Below, piece by piece: positions 1-5,789 of a stretch of DNA of 5,789 nucleotides; the first letter of the stretch is position 1; each line of letters starts with the position of its first letter. The stretch is from a bacterium (GTDB taxonomy: Bacteria > Fidelibacterota > Marinisomatia > Marinisomatales > JAHJCW01). The stretch spans positions 1 to 5,789 of the forward strand of contig JAHJCW010000131.1 in assembly GCA_018812885.1 (NCBI GenBank). The letters are read 5' to 3'. The notes below the pieces were generated by a model. It saw only the letters and a list, made by a program, of their open reading frames with translations, did no database searches and was not told where the DNA came from. A program made the translations under genes and the position numbers.

Positions 1-185
1 AACCCGCCTCCGGCAGGCATTTTCATATCTAATAATATTAAATCCGGTTTTACCTCTCTTGCCATTTTTAGACATTGATAGCTGTCATTTGCAGCAAAGG
101 CTTCATATCCATTGGCTTTTAACCTTTGGATTAATAATCGTACAATTTGGGGCTCATCATCAACAACTAATATTTTTTTTCCCAT
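1..185 (-). CDS. Response regulator receiver domain protein, N-terminal 61 residues (cut by left window edge)
   Basis: This is the start of a CheY-like receiver. I translated it by hand from the ATG at 185-183: it opens MGKKILVVDDEPQIVRLL and continues in frame to base 1. The acidic pocket residues D9 and D10 and the phosphoacceptor D53 (in LILLDMKMP) are present. The switch Thr/Ser and the conserved Lys would lie beyond the edge. It matches the receiver at 3572-3940 at 41 of 61 positions without gaps, so the two are paralogues. The start is 13 bases after the kinase stop (tandem TAA TAA at 201-196). A weak AAGAGA ribosome site lies at 196-191, five bases from the ATG, so co-translation with the kinase is likely and this is a probable phosphotransfer partner. 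Whether an output domain follows the receiver cannot be seen. Confidence 0.93.
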   Translation of the reverse strand, partial: MGKKILVVDDEPQIVRLLIQRLKANGYEAFAANDSYQCLKMAREVKPDLILLDMKMPAGGG

Positions 186-198
186 AACATTCTCTTTA

Positions 199-3100
199 TT
201 ATTTATGATTATTTTTTATTAAAAGTGTTTTATATGCCGATTGTAATAAATCCTTTGCACTGTGAGCATCATTTGGGTAAATAGAATATCCATAGGACAT
301 CTCAATATCTAATTCTTTGCTGAAATTAGATACAAAATCGGATAGTATAGTTTCTAATTTTGAAACAATAGCTGAAATGTTTTGCTTTGTTATATCTGAA
401 AAAAGTATAACTTCATTTCTTCCTTTGATAAACGAGAATTCACCTGGTGCAATTATCTCCTGAAATGCTTCTAATATTTTACGAGTTGTTCCCTTAGCTT
501 TATCTGAACCAAAATTTATTTCAATTTCCTCGAAATTATTCAAACGAATAATTAGTAAAGATAATTTAATATGTTTCTTCGTGGCTTCGATTATACCCCT
601 ATCAATATTTTCAAATAATATTTCATCAACGGTATAGATTGGTAACGTAAAATAGAATTGAGAACCGATATTTATTTGGCTATCCGCCCATATCCGACCG
701 TCATGTAACTCGACAATTCCTTTACTTATTGATAAACCCAAACCCGTTCCTTTTTCTGAGCTATTAATAATTTTCCCTACCTGATGAAATCTGTCGAATA
801 CGGTAGCAATCTCTTCATGTTCTATACCTCTTCCAGTATCAGATATTGTACACTGTACTGAGTTTTCAGACTTTATGATTGATACTTCCACTTCCCCCTT
901 TTCAGTAAACTTAATCGCATTGCCAATTAAATTCATAAATACTTGAATTATTCTATCATGATCGATATAAATTTCGAGTTCTTCGACTGAAGTTTTAAAT
1001 TTTAACTTTAGGTTTTTATCCGTAGCCATATTATTAAAAGCAGATAGTACATTTTTTGCTAATTTAATAATATCGACCATCTCACGGGATATAGCTATTT
1101 TTTGACCTTCAATTTTTGATATATCGAGAAGGTTATTAATAATGCGAGATAATCTATTAGCGTCTTCTATACAAGGGATTAGCACCTCCTTTTGTCCATC
1201 CGTTGGTTCCCCATAGATACCGTCTAGTACTTGAGAGATTGATTCTCGAATAATAGTGAGTGGGGTTCTTAGTTCATGTGAAACAGATGAAATAAATTCG
1301 GTTTTCATAATATCAATTTGTTTTTGTTCAGTAATATCACGAGCGATGATAGTAGCCCCCGTAACATTACCATTAGATCTAATAGGGGCAATATTATTTC
1401 TATACCAAACAATATCATCATTGCTTAATGCGAGATTATCATAACTAAAACTTTTTCCGGTATCAAATACTTTTATAAGTGAATCTCTTGCTTTATCATG
1501 AAATTCTGATGGCATGAGATCATAAATTGTTTTCCCGATAACTTCCTCAGGAGTTTGTCCCGAGTATTTAGAATTGATATATGTAATTATCCCTTTGGGA
1601 TCCACTCTCATTATTATATCGGGACTGTTGTCAACTATAGACCTATATTTTTCTTCGTTTTCTATTAATTTATTTCTTAGCCCTACTCTTTCCGTGATGT
1701 CTTCAAGTATTCCATCATAATAAATTATTTTTCCTTTATTATCTTTAACAGCAATAGCAGTATCCGAGCAAATAAAGGGTGTGCCATCTTTTTTAATCAA
1801 TCTAATTTCCTCATTTTTGATAAACCCCAGGGATTTAAATATTTGACTAATTTTTTTTCTTGTGGATGGATGTTCATACAATTCCGATACATTTATATTT
1901 AATAAAGAATTTTTATCCTTATAACCGAAAATATCTAAAAAAGCTTGGTTCACTTCAATGAATTTTCCTTTGCTACCCGGCGTTACACGATAAATACCAA
2001 CATTTAGGTTTTCTGTAAGAGTACGGTATTTTTCCTCGCTAATTCGCAATTCGCCTTCTGCTAATTGCCGCTCCTTTATTACGTCCAATAATTTCTCATA
2101 AATACGGGCGTTTTTTATTGCAGTCGAGGCATAAGCAGCAAAGGTATTTACAATCACCAAATCATCATTTGAAAATGGAGCAACTCTCCTGTACAGATTC
2201 ATTGTTCCGATCACTTTATTATCAATGATAAATGGAGATATTATTACATGGTCATCATCGGATTCCGGTGTTCCCGGTAAATGGAAACTGCCCTTTTCTT
2301 TATTTGTATCATTAAATATCATTCCTTTTTTAGATTTAATAGTTTTCCCCGTTAAACATTTATTAATATTTAACTTTGTAGACATAACTATTTCATCATA
2401 AGGAGGATCATTGCTGAGTACAGGATTAATTGTAATCTTATCATCATCCAACATATATATTGTTATGCCATGACAGTCTAATAAGGATCTTGCCTGAGCA
2501 GATATTTGCTCTAATACAATGTTAAGGTCGAGTGATTTTGTTAAGTGCTTCGCTGTTTCAAGCAATTTTTCACGTAATTCTTCTGCCTTTTTTCTTCTGG
2601 AAATATCCCGAACTGTAGCCTGTAAAAACGTCTCATTTTTTAAATTTACACGTGTTAATTGTACGGTAGCCGGAAAAGTTTCACCATTTATCCTTTTATG
2701 TGTCCATTCAAAAAAGTTTGATCCTTTAGCCATAGCCAGGTCTATCATTATTTTTGCTTGCCTAGAGGATAAACGTCCATCAGGCTGCTTTTCTGGAGAA
2801 ATATCCCAAGGACCGTATGTTAAAAATTCTTCAACACTGCTAACATTAAACATTTCTGCTATTATAGAATTTCCTGAAGTGAATTTCCAAGTTGGAGGAC
2901 TAAGAGTCATTATTGCGTCTTTTGATGAATCAAATAATTTATGATACTTCTCCTCACTTGCTTTTAACCCTGTTTCTACTTTTACACGGTCTGTTATATC
3001 GTCAATTATTCCGTCATAATATTTTATTATTCCGGAAGAGTCTTTCACAGCGGACGCAGAAATCGAACATATAATTGTTGTACCACCCTTTTTTTTCAAC

Positions 3101-3423
3101 TGAACTTCTTCGTCTTTTACGTATCCCTGTGTCTTTATTTTGTCACTTACCTTTTTTCTTTCATTTGGATTTTTATAAAGGTCCGATACATGCAAATTGA
3201 GCATTGATGTTTTGTTTATATATCCAAAAATATTTAAAAATGTCGGGTTTACTTCGATAAACTTTCCTTTTGCACCGGGGGTGTTACGGTATACACCAAC
3301 ATTTAAATTTTCCGCTAAGGATCTGTATTTTTTTTCACTATTAGCTAACTGTTGTTCGTATTTCTTCAGATTAGTCAATTCTGTTAATAATTCTTCATAG
3401 GACTTTTTGTGATTCTTGGTCAT
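199..3423 (-). CDS. Soluble multi-PAS/GAF sensor histidine kinase with C-terminal degenerate GGDEF-like domain
   Basis: A 1074-residue HisKA-class sensor kinase that would autophosphorylate on His and pass the phosphate to a receiver Asp. Approximate domain order: short coiled coil 5-30; PAS 30-147; PAS 157-280; GAF 290-445; PAS 463-580; PAS 590-700; HisKA 703-772; HATPase 815-928; C-terminal tail 940-1072. The phosphoacceptor is H716 in VSHELRTPLT, where E717 and T720 fit the ExxT phosphatase motif. The ATP-binding boxes are intact: N box N831/N835, G1 D862-x-G864-x-G866, F box FDRF 876-879, G2 GTGLGL 892-897. No signal peptide or membrane segment is visible, so it should act in the cytoplasm on a small-molecule, redox or gas type of signal; the ligand is unknown. 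The first and third PAS domains are near-copies. The tail resembles a GGDEF domain with GRNEV in place of GGDEF. Paralogous receiver genes lie on both sides. Translation from the ATG at 3423 has no clear Shine-Dalgarno site, only an A-rich leader. Confidence 0.96.
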   Translation of the reverse strand: MTKNHKKSYEELLTELTNLKKYEQQLANSEKKYRSLAENLNVGVYRNTPGAKGKFIEVNPTFLNIFGYINKTSMLNLHVSDLYKNPNERKKVSDKIKTQGYVKDEEVQLKKKGGTTIICSISASAVKDSSGIIKYYDGIIDDITDRVKVETGLKASEEKYHKLFDSSKDAIMTLSPPTWKFTSGNSIIAEMFNVSSVEEFLTYGPWDISPEKQPDGRLSSRQAKIMIDLAMAKGSNFFEWTHKRINGETFPATVQLTRVNLKNETFLQATVRDISRRKKAEELREKLLETAKHLTKSLDLNIVLEQISAQARSLLDCHGITIYMLDDDKITINPVLSNDPPYDEIVMSTKLNINKCLTGKTIKSKKGMIFNDTNKEKGSFHLPGTPESDDDHVIISPFIIDNKVIGTMNLYRRVAPFSNDDLVIVNTFAAYASTAIKNARIYEKLLDVIKERQLAEGELRISEEKYRTLTENLNVGIYRVTPGSKGKFIEVNQAFLDIFGYKDKNSLLNINVSELYEHPSTRKKISQIFKSLGFIKNEEIRLIKKDGTPFICSDTAIAVKDNKGKIIYYDGILEDITERVGLRNKLIENEEKYRSIVDNSPDIIMRVDPKGIITYINSKYSGQTPEEVIGKTIYDLMPSEFHDKARDSLIKVFDTGKSFSYDNLALSNDDIVWYRNNIAPIRSNGNVTGATIIARDITEQKQIDIMKTEFISSVSHELRTPLTIIRESISQVLDGIYGEPTDGQKEVLIPCIEDANRLSRIINNLLDISKIEGQKIAISREMVDIIKLAKNVLSAFNNMATDKNLKLKFKTSVEELEIYIDHDRIIQVFMNLIGNAIKFTEKGEVEVSIIKSENSVQCTISDTGRGIEHEEIATVFDRFHQVGKIINSSEKGTGLGLSISKGIVELHDGRIWADSQINIGSQFYFTLPIYTVDEILFENIDRGIIEATKKHIKLSLLIIRLNNFEEIEINFGSDKAKGTTRKILEAFQEIIAPGEFSFIKGRNEVILFSDITKQNISAIVSKLETILSDFVSNFSKELDIEMSYGYSIYPNDAHSAKDLLQSAYKTLLIKNNHK
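1684..2037 (-). repeat. Internal PAS duplication, copy 2 (kinase residues 463-580)
   Basis: This segment encodes a PAS domain that aligns without any gap to kinase residues 30-147, with 73 of 118 positions identical by hand count. Shared blocks include ENLNVG, GKFIEVN, IFGY and YYDGI. It lies after the GAF domain and before the PAS domain next to HisKA. It is a protein-level duplication inside one gene, not a mobile repeat. Confidence 0.9.
2983..3336 (-). repeat. Internal PAS duplication, copy 1 (kinase residues 30-147)
   Basis: The N-terminal PAS domain of the kinase is the partner of the copy at residues 463-580. The offset is a constant 433 residues with no insertion or deletion. The substitutions are mostly conservative (V/I, D/E, K/R). 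This suggests duplication followed by continued selection, and perhaps sensing of the same or a related ligand. That functional reading is inference. Confidence 0.9.
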
Positions 3424-3453
3424 TTTATTTTCTTTTTTTTATACTCAATATTA

Positions 3454-3482
3454 ACAATAGGATATAATTTGTTTTTTCACAA
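3454..3482 (-). promoter_or_regulatory. Possible kinase promoter (-35 TTGTGA, 17-base spacer, -10 TATTGT)
   Basis: In the 148-base gap between the upstream receiver gene and the kinase, the minus strand carries TTGTGA (3482-3477) and TATTGT (3459-3454), separated by 17 bases. Transcription would start near 3447, giving a leader of about 24 bases. The boxes match the sigma-70 consensus only partly, and in DNA this AT-rich such matches arise by chance. The length of the gap is the main reason to think the kinase may have its own promoter as well as readthrough from the receiver gene. Confidence 0.25.
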
Positions 3483-3571
3483 TAATTAAACAATTCTGTG
3501 GATTATTATGATGTAAGAGGTTCAAGGGTTTAATATATTTAAAACGATAATAATTTATGTATTTATATTCA

Positions 3572-3940
3572 TCACAATCCGAGAATTGAGTGTATTTTCT
3601 TTAATAACTCCTCACTATCAAATGGTTTTGATATAAAACCATTTGCCCCTATATCAATAACTTGTTTTTTTACGTCAATACTTGGAAAAGCTGTAATGAA
3701 AATTACAGGAATCATTTCAGTAGATGTATTGTTTCTCAAAGTTTCAAATGCTTTGATTCCTCCGCCCATCGGCATTTTTATATCTAATAGTATTAAGTCA
3801 GGTTTCTCTTCTTTTGCGGTTTGTACACATTGATAACCATCATAAGCTGATATTGTTTCGTAGTTATTGATTTGTAAGCGCGATGAAAGTAATCGCACTA
3901 TCTGCGTTTCATCATCAACAATTAAGATTTTCTTTTTCAT
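3572..3940 (-). CDS. Single-domain (CheY-like) response regulator
   Basis: A 122-residue protein made of one receiver domain and nothing else. All catalytic positions are present: D9 and D10 (IVDDE), phosphoacceptor D53 (LILLDIKMP), T83-A84 (FITAF) and K105-P106 (ISKPF). There is no DNA-binding, enzymatic or other output domain, so it must work by protein contact (CheY or Spo0F style) or as a phosphate shuttle or sink. The start ATG at 3940 has an AGG seven bases upstream (CAGGTATTGG before the ATG). It is the first gene of the minus-strand signalling run, 148 bases ahead of the kinase, and a paralogue of the receiver at 1-185. It is most likely phosphorylated by the neighbouring kinase. The match to that kinase is inferred from position. 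Confidence 0.95.
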   Translation of the reverse strand: MKKKILIVDDETQIVRLLSSRLQINNYETISAYDGYQCVQTAKEEKPDLILLDIKMPMGGGIKAFETLRNNTSTEMIPVIFITAFPSIDVKKQVIDIGANGFISKPFDSEELLKKIHSILGL

Positions 3941-3964
3941 CCAATACCTGTTAATAATTTACAC

Positions 3965-3972
3965 CAAATTTA
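3965..3972 (-). promoter_or_regulatory. Possible Bacteroidota-type -7 element (TAAATTTG) ahead of the receiver gene
   Basis: The minus strand reads TAAATTTG, which fits the TAnnTTTG -7 consensus known for Bacteroidota. It sits about 25 bases before the ATG at 3940, so the leader would be about 20 bases. No TTTG box is found at the proper -33 distance. A TTGACG at 3987-3982 is too close, only 9 bases away. The rest of the 156-base divergent gap (3941-4096) is very AT-rich and must hold start signals for genes in both directions. I could not pick out a convincing plus-strand promoter. Confidence 0.22.
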
Positions 3973-4096
3973 TTAATCTTTCGTCAATTAATTACATAAG
4001 CTTCACAATAATATTTATAATTACTTTTCATAAATATAAATCCTATTAATTTTCGACACTAATTATTAACAAATTAATTTAAATTGTGATTGAATA

Positions 4097-4825
4097 ATGA
4101 CTCTTGGAAAAAAAATATTATGGAGCGGTTTAGGTTGGGCTATGGGAGGACCTATTGGCGCAATTCTTGGTTACGCATTTGCATCGTTTTCCGATCAACA
4201 ACCTAAACGGAGAACTTCATACAGTAGAACAACAATATCTCGAACAAATACGGAAGATTTTATGGCTTCGCTGTTAATATTACTAGCATCAGTAATGAAA
4301 GCCGATGATAAATTACTGCATTCCGAGTTAGATTGCGTAAAACGATTCTTAGGAAAACAATTCAATAAAGAAGATGCAAATCATTATATAATATTATTTA
4401 GAGAAATCATAAAGCAAACTTATTCATTACCTCAAGTATGTCAGCAAATCCAAAGTTCAATGGACCACCCAAGTAGGTTGGAGCTCATACATTTATTATT
4501 TGGTCTTTCATCTGCAGATGGTGAAACTCACTCTAAAGAAATAGATATTATCCAAATCATTGCTCGTTATTTAAACGTTAATGATAATGATTTCGCTTCA
4601 ATAAAAGCGATATTTGTAAAGAGCACAAAATCCGCATATCAGATATTAGAAATTGATTTATCTGATTCAAATGATGAAGTGAAAAAAGCATACAGAAAAA
4701 TGGCCAAAAAATATCATCCCGATAAAGTTGCCCATCTTGGCGAAGAGTTGCGGGTAATTGCTGAGGAAAAATTCAAAGCTGTCAATAAAGCGTACAAAGA
4801 TATAAAACTTGAACGTGGTATGTAA
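4097..4825 (+). CDS. DjlA-like membrane-anchored TerB/J-domain co-chaperone
   Basis: This 242-residue protein has three parts. Residues 4-32 form a glycine-rich hydrophobic segment (GLGWAMGGPIGAILGYAFA) resembling a glycine-zipper membrane anchor. Residues 55-172 are an all-helical TerB/DjlA-type domain with two similar acidic turns, ADDKLLHSE (69-77) and ADGETHSKE (140-148). Residues 178-240 are a J-domain with the essential HPD at 207-209. The J-domain should stimulate the ATPase of a DnaK-type Hsp70 at the membrane; the client is unknown. This is the order found in DjlA (anchor, TerB, C-terminal J), and the J-domain appears complete. The ATG at 4097 is the first possible start, because an in-frame TGA lies at 4091-4093; no Shine-Dalgarno site is evident. 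It is divergent from the receiver gene and convergent with the lipoprotein gene. I leave the symbol blank because orthology to E. coli djlA is not shown. Confidence 0.92.
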   Translation: MTLGKKILWSGLGWAMGGPIGAILGYAFASFSDQQPKRRTSYSRTTISRTNTEDFMASLLILLASVMKADDKLLHSELDCVKRFLGKQFNKEDANHYIILFREIIKQTYSLPQVCQQIQSSMDHPSRLELIHLLFGLSSADGETHSKEIDIIQIIARYLNVNDNDFASIKAIFVKSTKSAYQILEIDLSDSNDEVKKAYRKMAKKYHPDKVAHLGEELRVIAEEKFKAVNKAYKDIKLERGM

Positions 4826-4856
4826 TAGTATATTTAGTTAAAACTATTAAACAATC

Positions 4857-5549
4857 TTATTTAATTCTGTATGGAAATTTCCTAGTGGATCTTCTGTTGA
4901 CTTCATCAATGATTTCATTCGCCGGTCTTCTCCAATCTGCCTCAACTTCATAAGCGATTGACCACAATGTAGTACCGTCCTTTCCATCTACTATTGAATA
5001 ATTAGTTTTTACTATTTTTGATTTTGATAGGTCATACGGAATCCATGGCCAAAGAGCATTCTTAGTCATAATATTTAATATATGCATACCAACTTCAATA
5101 CCCAACGATTCCAATTCCGGTATGAGCTGATTTTTTTCAATATAACCTCGTAAAACTGCATCAACTTGTAAAATATCTGCTAATTTTTCTACATTGATAT
5201 TCCATGAATCAACTGCTTTAATACCATTTTCTTCTAATATTTGTAATGTGTTCTTATAATTTTGGACTTTCACTCGGATTGGTTTTTTCCCACTTTTAGT
5301 ACTTCTTAATATTTCATTATAGTAAGACATCATAAAAGCTTTACTCTCGGCTTCCTCAATTATTTGTAAATCTTCCTGAGTAAGTTCTTTGGGAATAAGA
5401 CCCGTATACGTCATTTCAAACGGTAAAATCGCGATTGTTTTATGATCGGCAGTTTGGATCTCAAAGTCATGAGAAATGAAATATGGTGTACAACAAAAAA
5501 TTATTAGTGAAATAAACGACAATACGAGAGGTTTTTTTATATTCTTCAT
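4857..5549 (-). CDS. Predicted exported lipoprotein, LpoB/CsgG/TolB-N-like fold, function unknown
   Basis: This is a 230-residue protein with a lysine-rich start (MKNIKK) and a hydrophobic stretch at 7-20 ending in Cys-Cys, which looks like a signal peptide. C19 or C20 could be lipidated, but the preceding residues (LIIFCC) are a poor lipobox, so secretion is firmer than lipidation. The mature part has the strand pattern seen in the LpoB/CsgG/TolB-N and GNA1162-like groups: TIAILPFE (38-45), VDAVLRGYIE (129-138) and a late YSIVDGKDGTTLWS (184-197), with an FPYR motif near the C-terminus. Members of such groups are periplasmic or outer-membrane accessory proteins. I cannot assign this one to a named family or give it a role. 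The start is well supported by a GAGGAG ribosome site. It converges on the DjlA-like gene with 31 bases between the stops. Confidence 0.85.
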   Translation of the reverse strand: MKNIKKPLVLSFISLIIFCCTPYFISHDFEIQTADHKTIAILPFEMTYTGLIPKELTQEDLQIIEEAESKAFMMSYYNEILRSTKSGKKPIRVKVQNYKNTLQILEENGIKAVDSWNINVEKLADILQVDAVLRGYIEKNQLIPELESLGIEVGMHILNIMTKNALWPWIPYDLSKSKIVKTNYSIVDGKDGTTLWSIAYEVEADWRRPANEIIDEVNRRSTRKFPYRIK

Positions 5550-5557
5550 TTTAAATG

Positions 5558-5563
5558 CTCCTC
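5558..5563 (-). promoter_or_regulatory. Strong ribosome binding site (GAGGAG) for the lipoprotein gene
   Basis: The minus strand reads GAGGAG, eight bases upstream of the ATG at 5549. It fixes the start. It is the only textbook Shine-Dalgarno site in the window: the kinase and the DjlA-like gene have A-rich leaders without one. Confidence 0.85.
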
Positions 5564-5596
5564 AATCAAATTTTATTTATTATTTAATGTATTATT

Positions 5597-5619
5597 CTTC
5601 ATGAACGTATTTCGTGAAG
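5597..5619. promoter_or_regulatory. Inverted repeat upstream of the lipoprotein gene (possible operator or hairpin)
   Basis: The plus strand reads CTTCATGAA, then CGTAT, then TTCGTGAAG. The arms pair over nine positions, eight Watson-Crick and one T-G, around a five-base loop. The repeat lies 48-70 bases before the lipoprotein start. A possible minus-strand promoter overlaps it: TTCACG at 5618-5613 and an AATAAT-like -10 after a 16-base spacer. A dyad at that position suits a repressor or activator site, or an RNA hairpin in a longer leader. It has no T-tract, so it is not an obvious terminator. Which role applies is inference. Confidence 0.4.
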
Positions 5620-5651
5620 TCTATATTTGTATATCAATAATAAATTAATAA

Positions 5652-5789
5652 GGGTCATGACTAGAACGCGAAAGATAAAAGGCTGTAAGTTACTGTATGA
5701 CAATGAGAAACAAATATGTTAAGCGTTCCCGAATTTCTGATAAGAAATTTAGGCAGTTGGTTAAGCTGTTTTCTTTGGACTTGGACGCG
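5652..5789 (+). mobile_element. Left part of a probable IS1595-family insertion sequence (cut by right window edge)
   Basis: The DNA changes character near 5651: G+C is about 19% over 5550-5651 and about 39% over 5652-5789, by hand count. The new segment begins GGGTCATGACTAGAACGCG, a plausible left terminal inverted repeat, and leads 45 bases later into a transposase-like frame. The right end, the second inverted repeat and the target duplication lie outside the window, so the exact boundary at 5652 is a guess. The IS1595 assignment rests on the protein start, not on the terminus. Confidence 0.5.
5697..5789 (+). CDS. Transposase N-terminus, IS1595/ISXO2-like (cut by right window edge)
   Basis: An open frame runs from the ATG at 5697, or the ATG at 5703 two codons later, to the last base without a stop (31 codons). 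The protein begins MTMRNKYVKRSRIS and ends FSLDLDA. I recognise the pattern of N-K-Y-x-x-R-S, a stretch of basic residues, then a phenylalanine-rich helix ending in LDLDA as the usual opening of IS1595-family transposases; in these a helix-turn-helix (T-K-x-A-x-x-T-G-x-x-R) normally follows. The DDE-type catalytic region would be downstream and is not visible, so I cannot say whether the gene is intact. An in-frame TAA at 5676-5678 limits how far upstream the start can be. The second ATG (MRNKY) fits the family start better. Confidence 0.7.
   Translation, partial: MTMRNKYVKRSRISDKKFRQLVKLFSLDLDA

Noticed and set aside
1256..1444. A 62-codon plus-strand frame opposite the kinase HisKA/PAS4 region.
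   Set aside because: It is antisense to the conserved HELRTPL segment, with no recognisable domain or start signal.
2519..2944. A 141-codon plus-strand open frame opposite the kinase.
   Set aside because: It lies wholly antisense to the PAS2 part of the kinase, whose translation is clearly conserved. The antisense protein shows no recognisable domain and no ribosome site was seen. It is a shadow frame.
3197..3400. A 67-codon plus-strand frame opposite the kinase N-terminus.
   Set aside because: It is antisense to the coiled coil and first PAS domain, and its composition is explained by the opposite strand.
3528..3545. AT-rich inverted repeat (GTTTAA and TTAAAAC arms) after the first receiver gene, considered as a terminator.
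   Set aside because: It is almost entirely A/T, imperfect and lacks a U-tract. Chance is likely in this composition.
3867..4049. A 60-codon plus-strand frame running from the receiver gene into the divergent gap.
   Set aside because: It overlaps the receiver start antisense. The rest is a low-complexity I/F/Y/K protein typical of translated AT-rich spacer.
4835..4846. Small hairpin TAGTTAAAACTA between the convergent genes, considered as a two-way terminator.
   Set aside because: The stem is only about four A/T-rich pairs with no following T-tract on either strand, too weak to call.
5656..5720. Short frame starting at the ATG at 5657 (MTRTRKIKGCKLLYDNEKQIC).
   Set aside because: It stops after 21 codons, has no homology I recognise and overlaps the better transposase frame. 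It is probably the terminal region of the insertion sequence.

Overview
The window is AT-rich, with several A/T-only stretches in the gaps between genes. It comes from a Gram-negative bacterium. A Bacteroidota/Ignavibacteriota-type (FCB group) source is my best guess, based on composition, protein style and a possible Bacteroidota-type -7 element. This is weak inference: one gene has a strong Shine-Dalgarno site, and no phylogenetic marker is present.

Left two thirds (1-3940, minus strand): a two-component signalling locus, read right to left. It starts with a complete single-domain CheY-like response regulator (3940-3572). A very large soluble sensor histidine kinase follows (3423-199; PAS-PAS-GAF-PAS-PAS-HisKA-HATPase). 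A second response regulator then starts 13 bases after the kinase stop and runs off the left edge (185-1). The two receivers are 41/61 identical over the visible part, so the kinase sits between two paralogous phosphoacceptor proteins. The kinase has an internal PAS duplication (73/118 identical, no gaps). After the ATPase domain it carries a C-terminal region that reads as a GGDEF-type cyclase fold whose catalytic residues have been lost. A plausible reading is that the kinase integrates several cytoplasmic signals and phosphorylates one or both receivers. Neither the signal nor the output can be read from this DNA.

Middle (4097-4825, plus strand): divergent from the signalling genes is a DjlA-like co-chaperone with a glycine-rich membrane segment, a TerB-like helical domain and a C-terminal J-domain containing HPD. 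Convergent with it (5549-4857, minus strand) is an exported, probably lipid-anchored protein that resembles the LpoB/CsgG/TolB-N type of small alpha/beta fold. Both look like envelope proteins.

Right edge (about 5652-5789): G+C rises abruptly from about 19% to about 39%, and an open frame begins that reads as the N-terminus of an IS1595-family (ISXO2-like) transposase. The window probably ends inside an insertion sequence. No tRNA, rRNA, CRISPR array or convincing intrinsic terminator was seen. I see no obviously new multi-gene system. The most unusual element is the kinase architecture with its pseudo-GGDEF tail and two flanking receivers.
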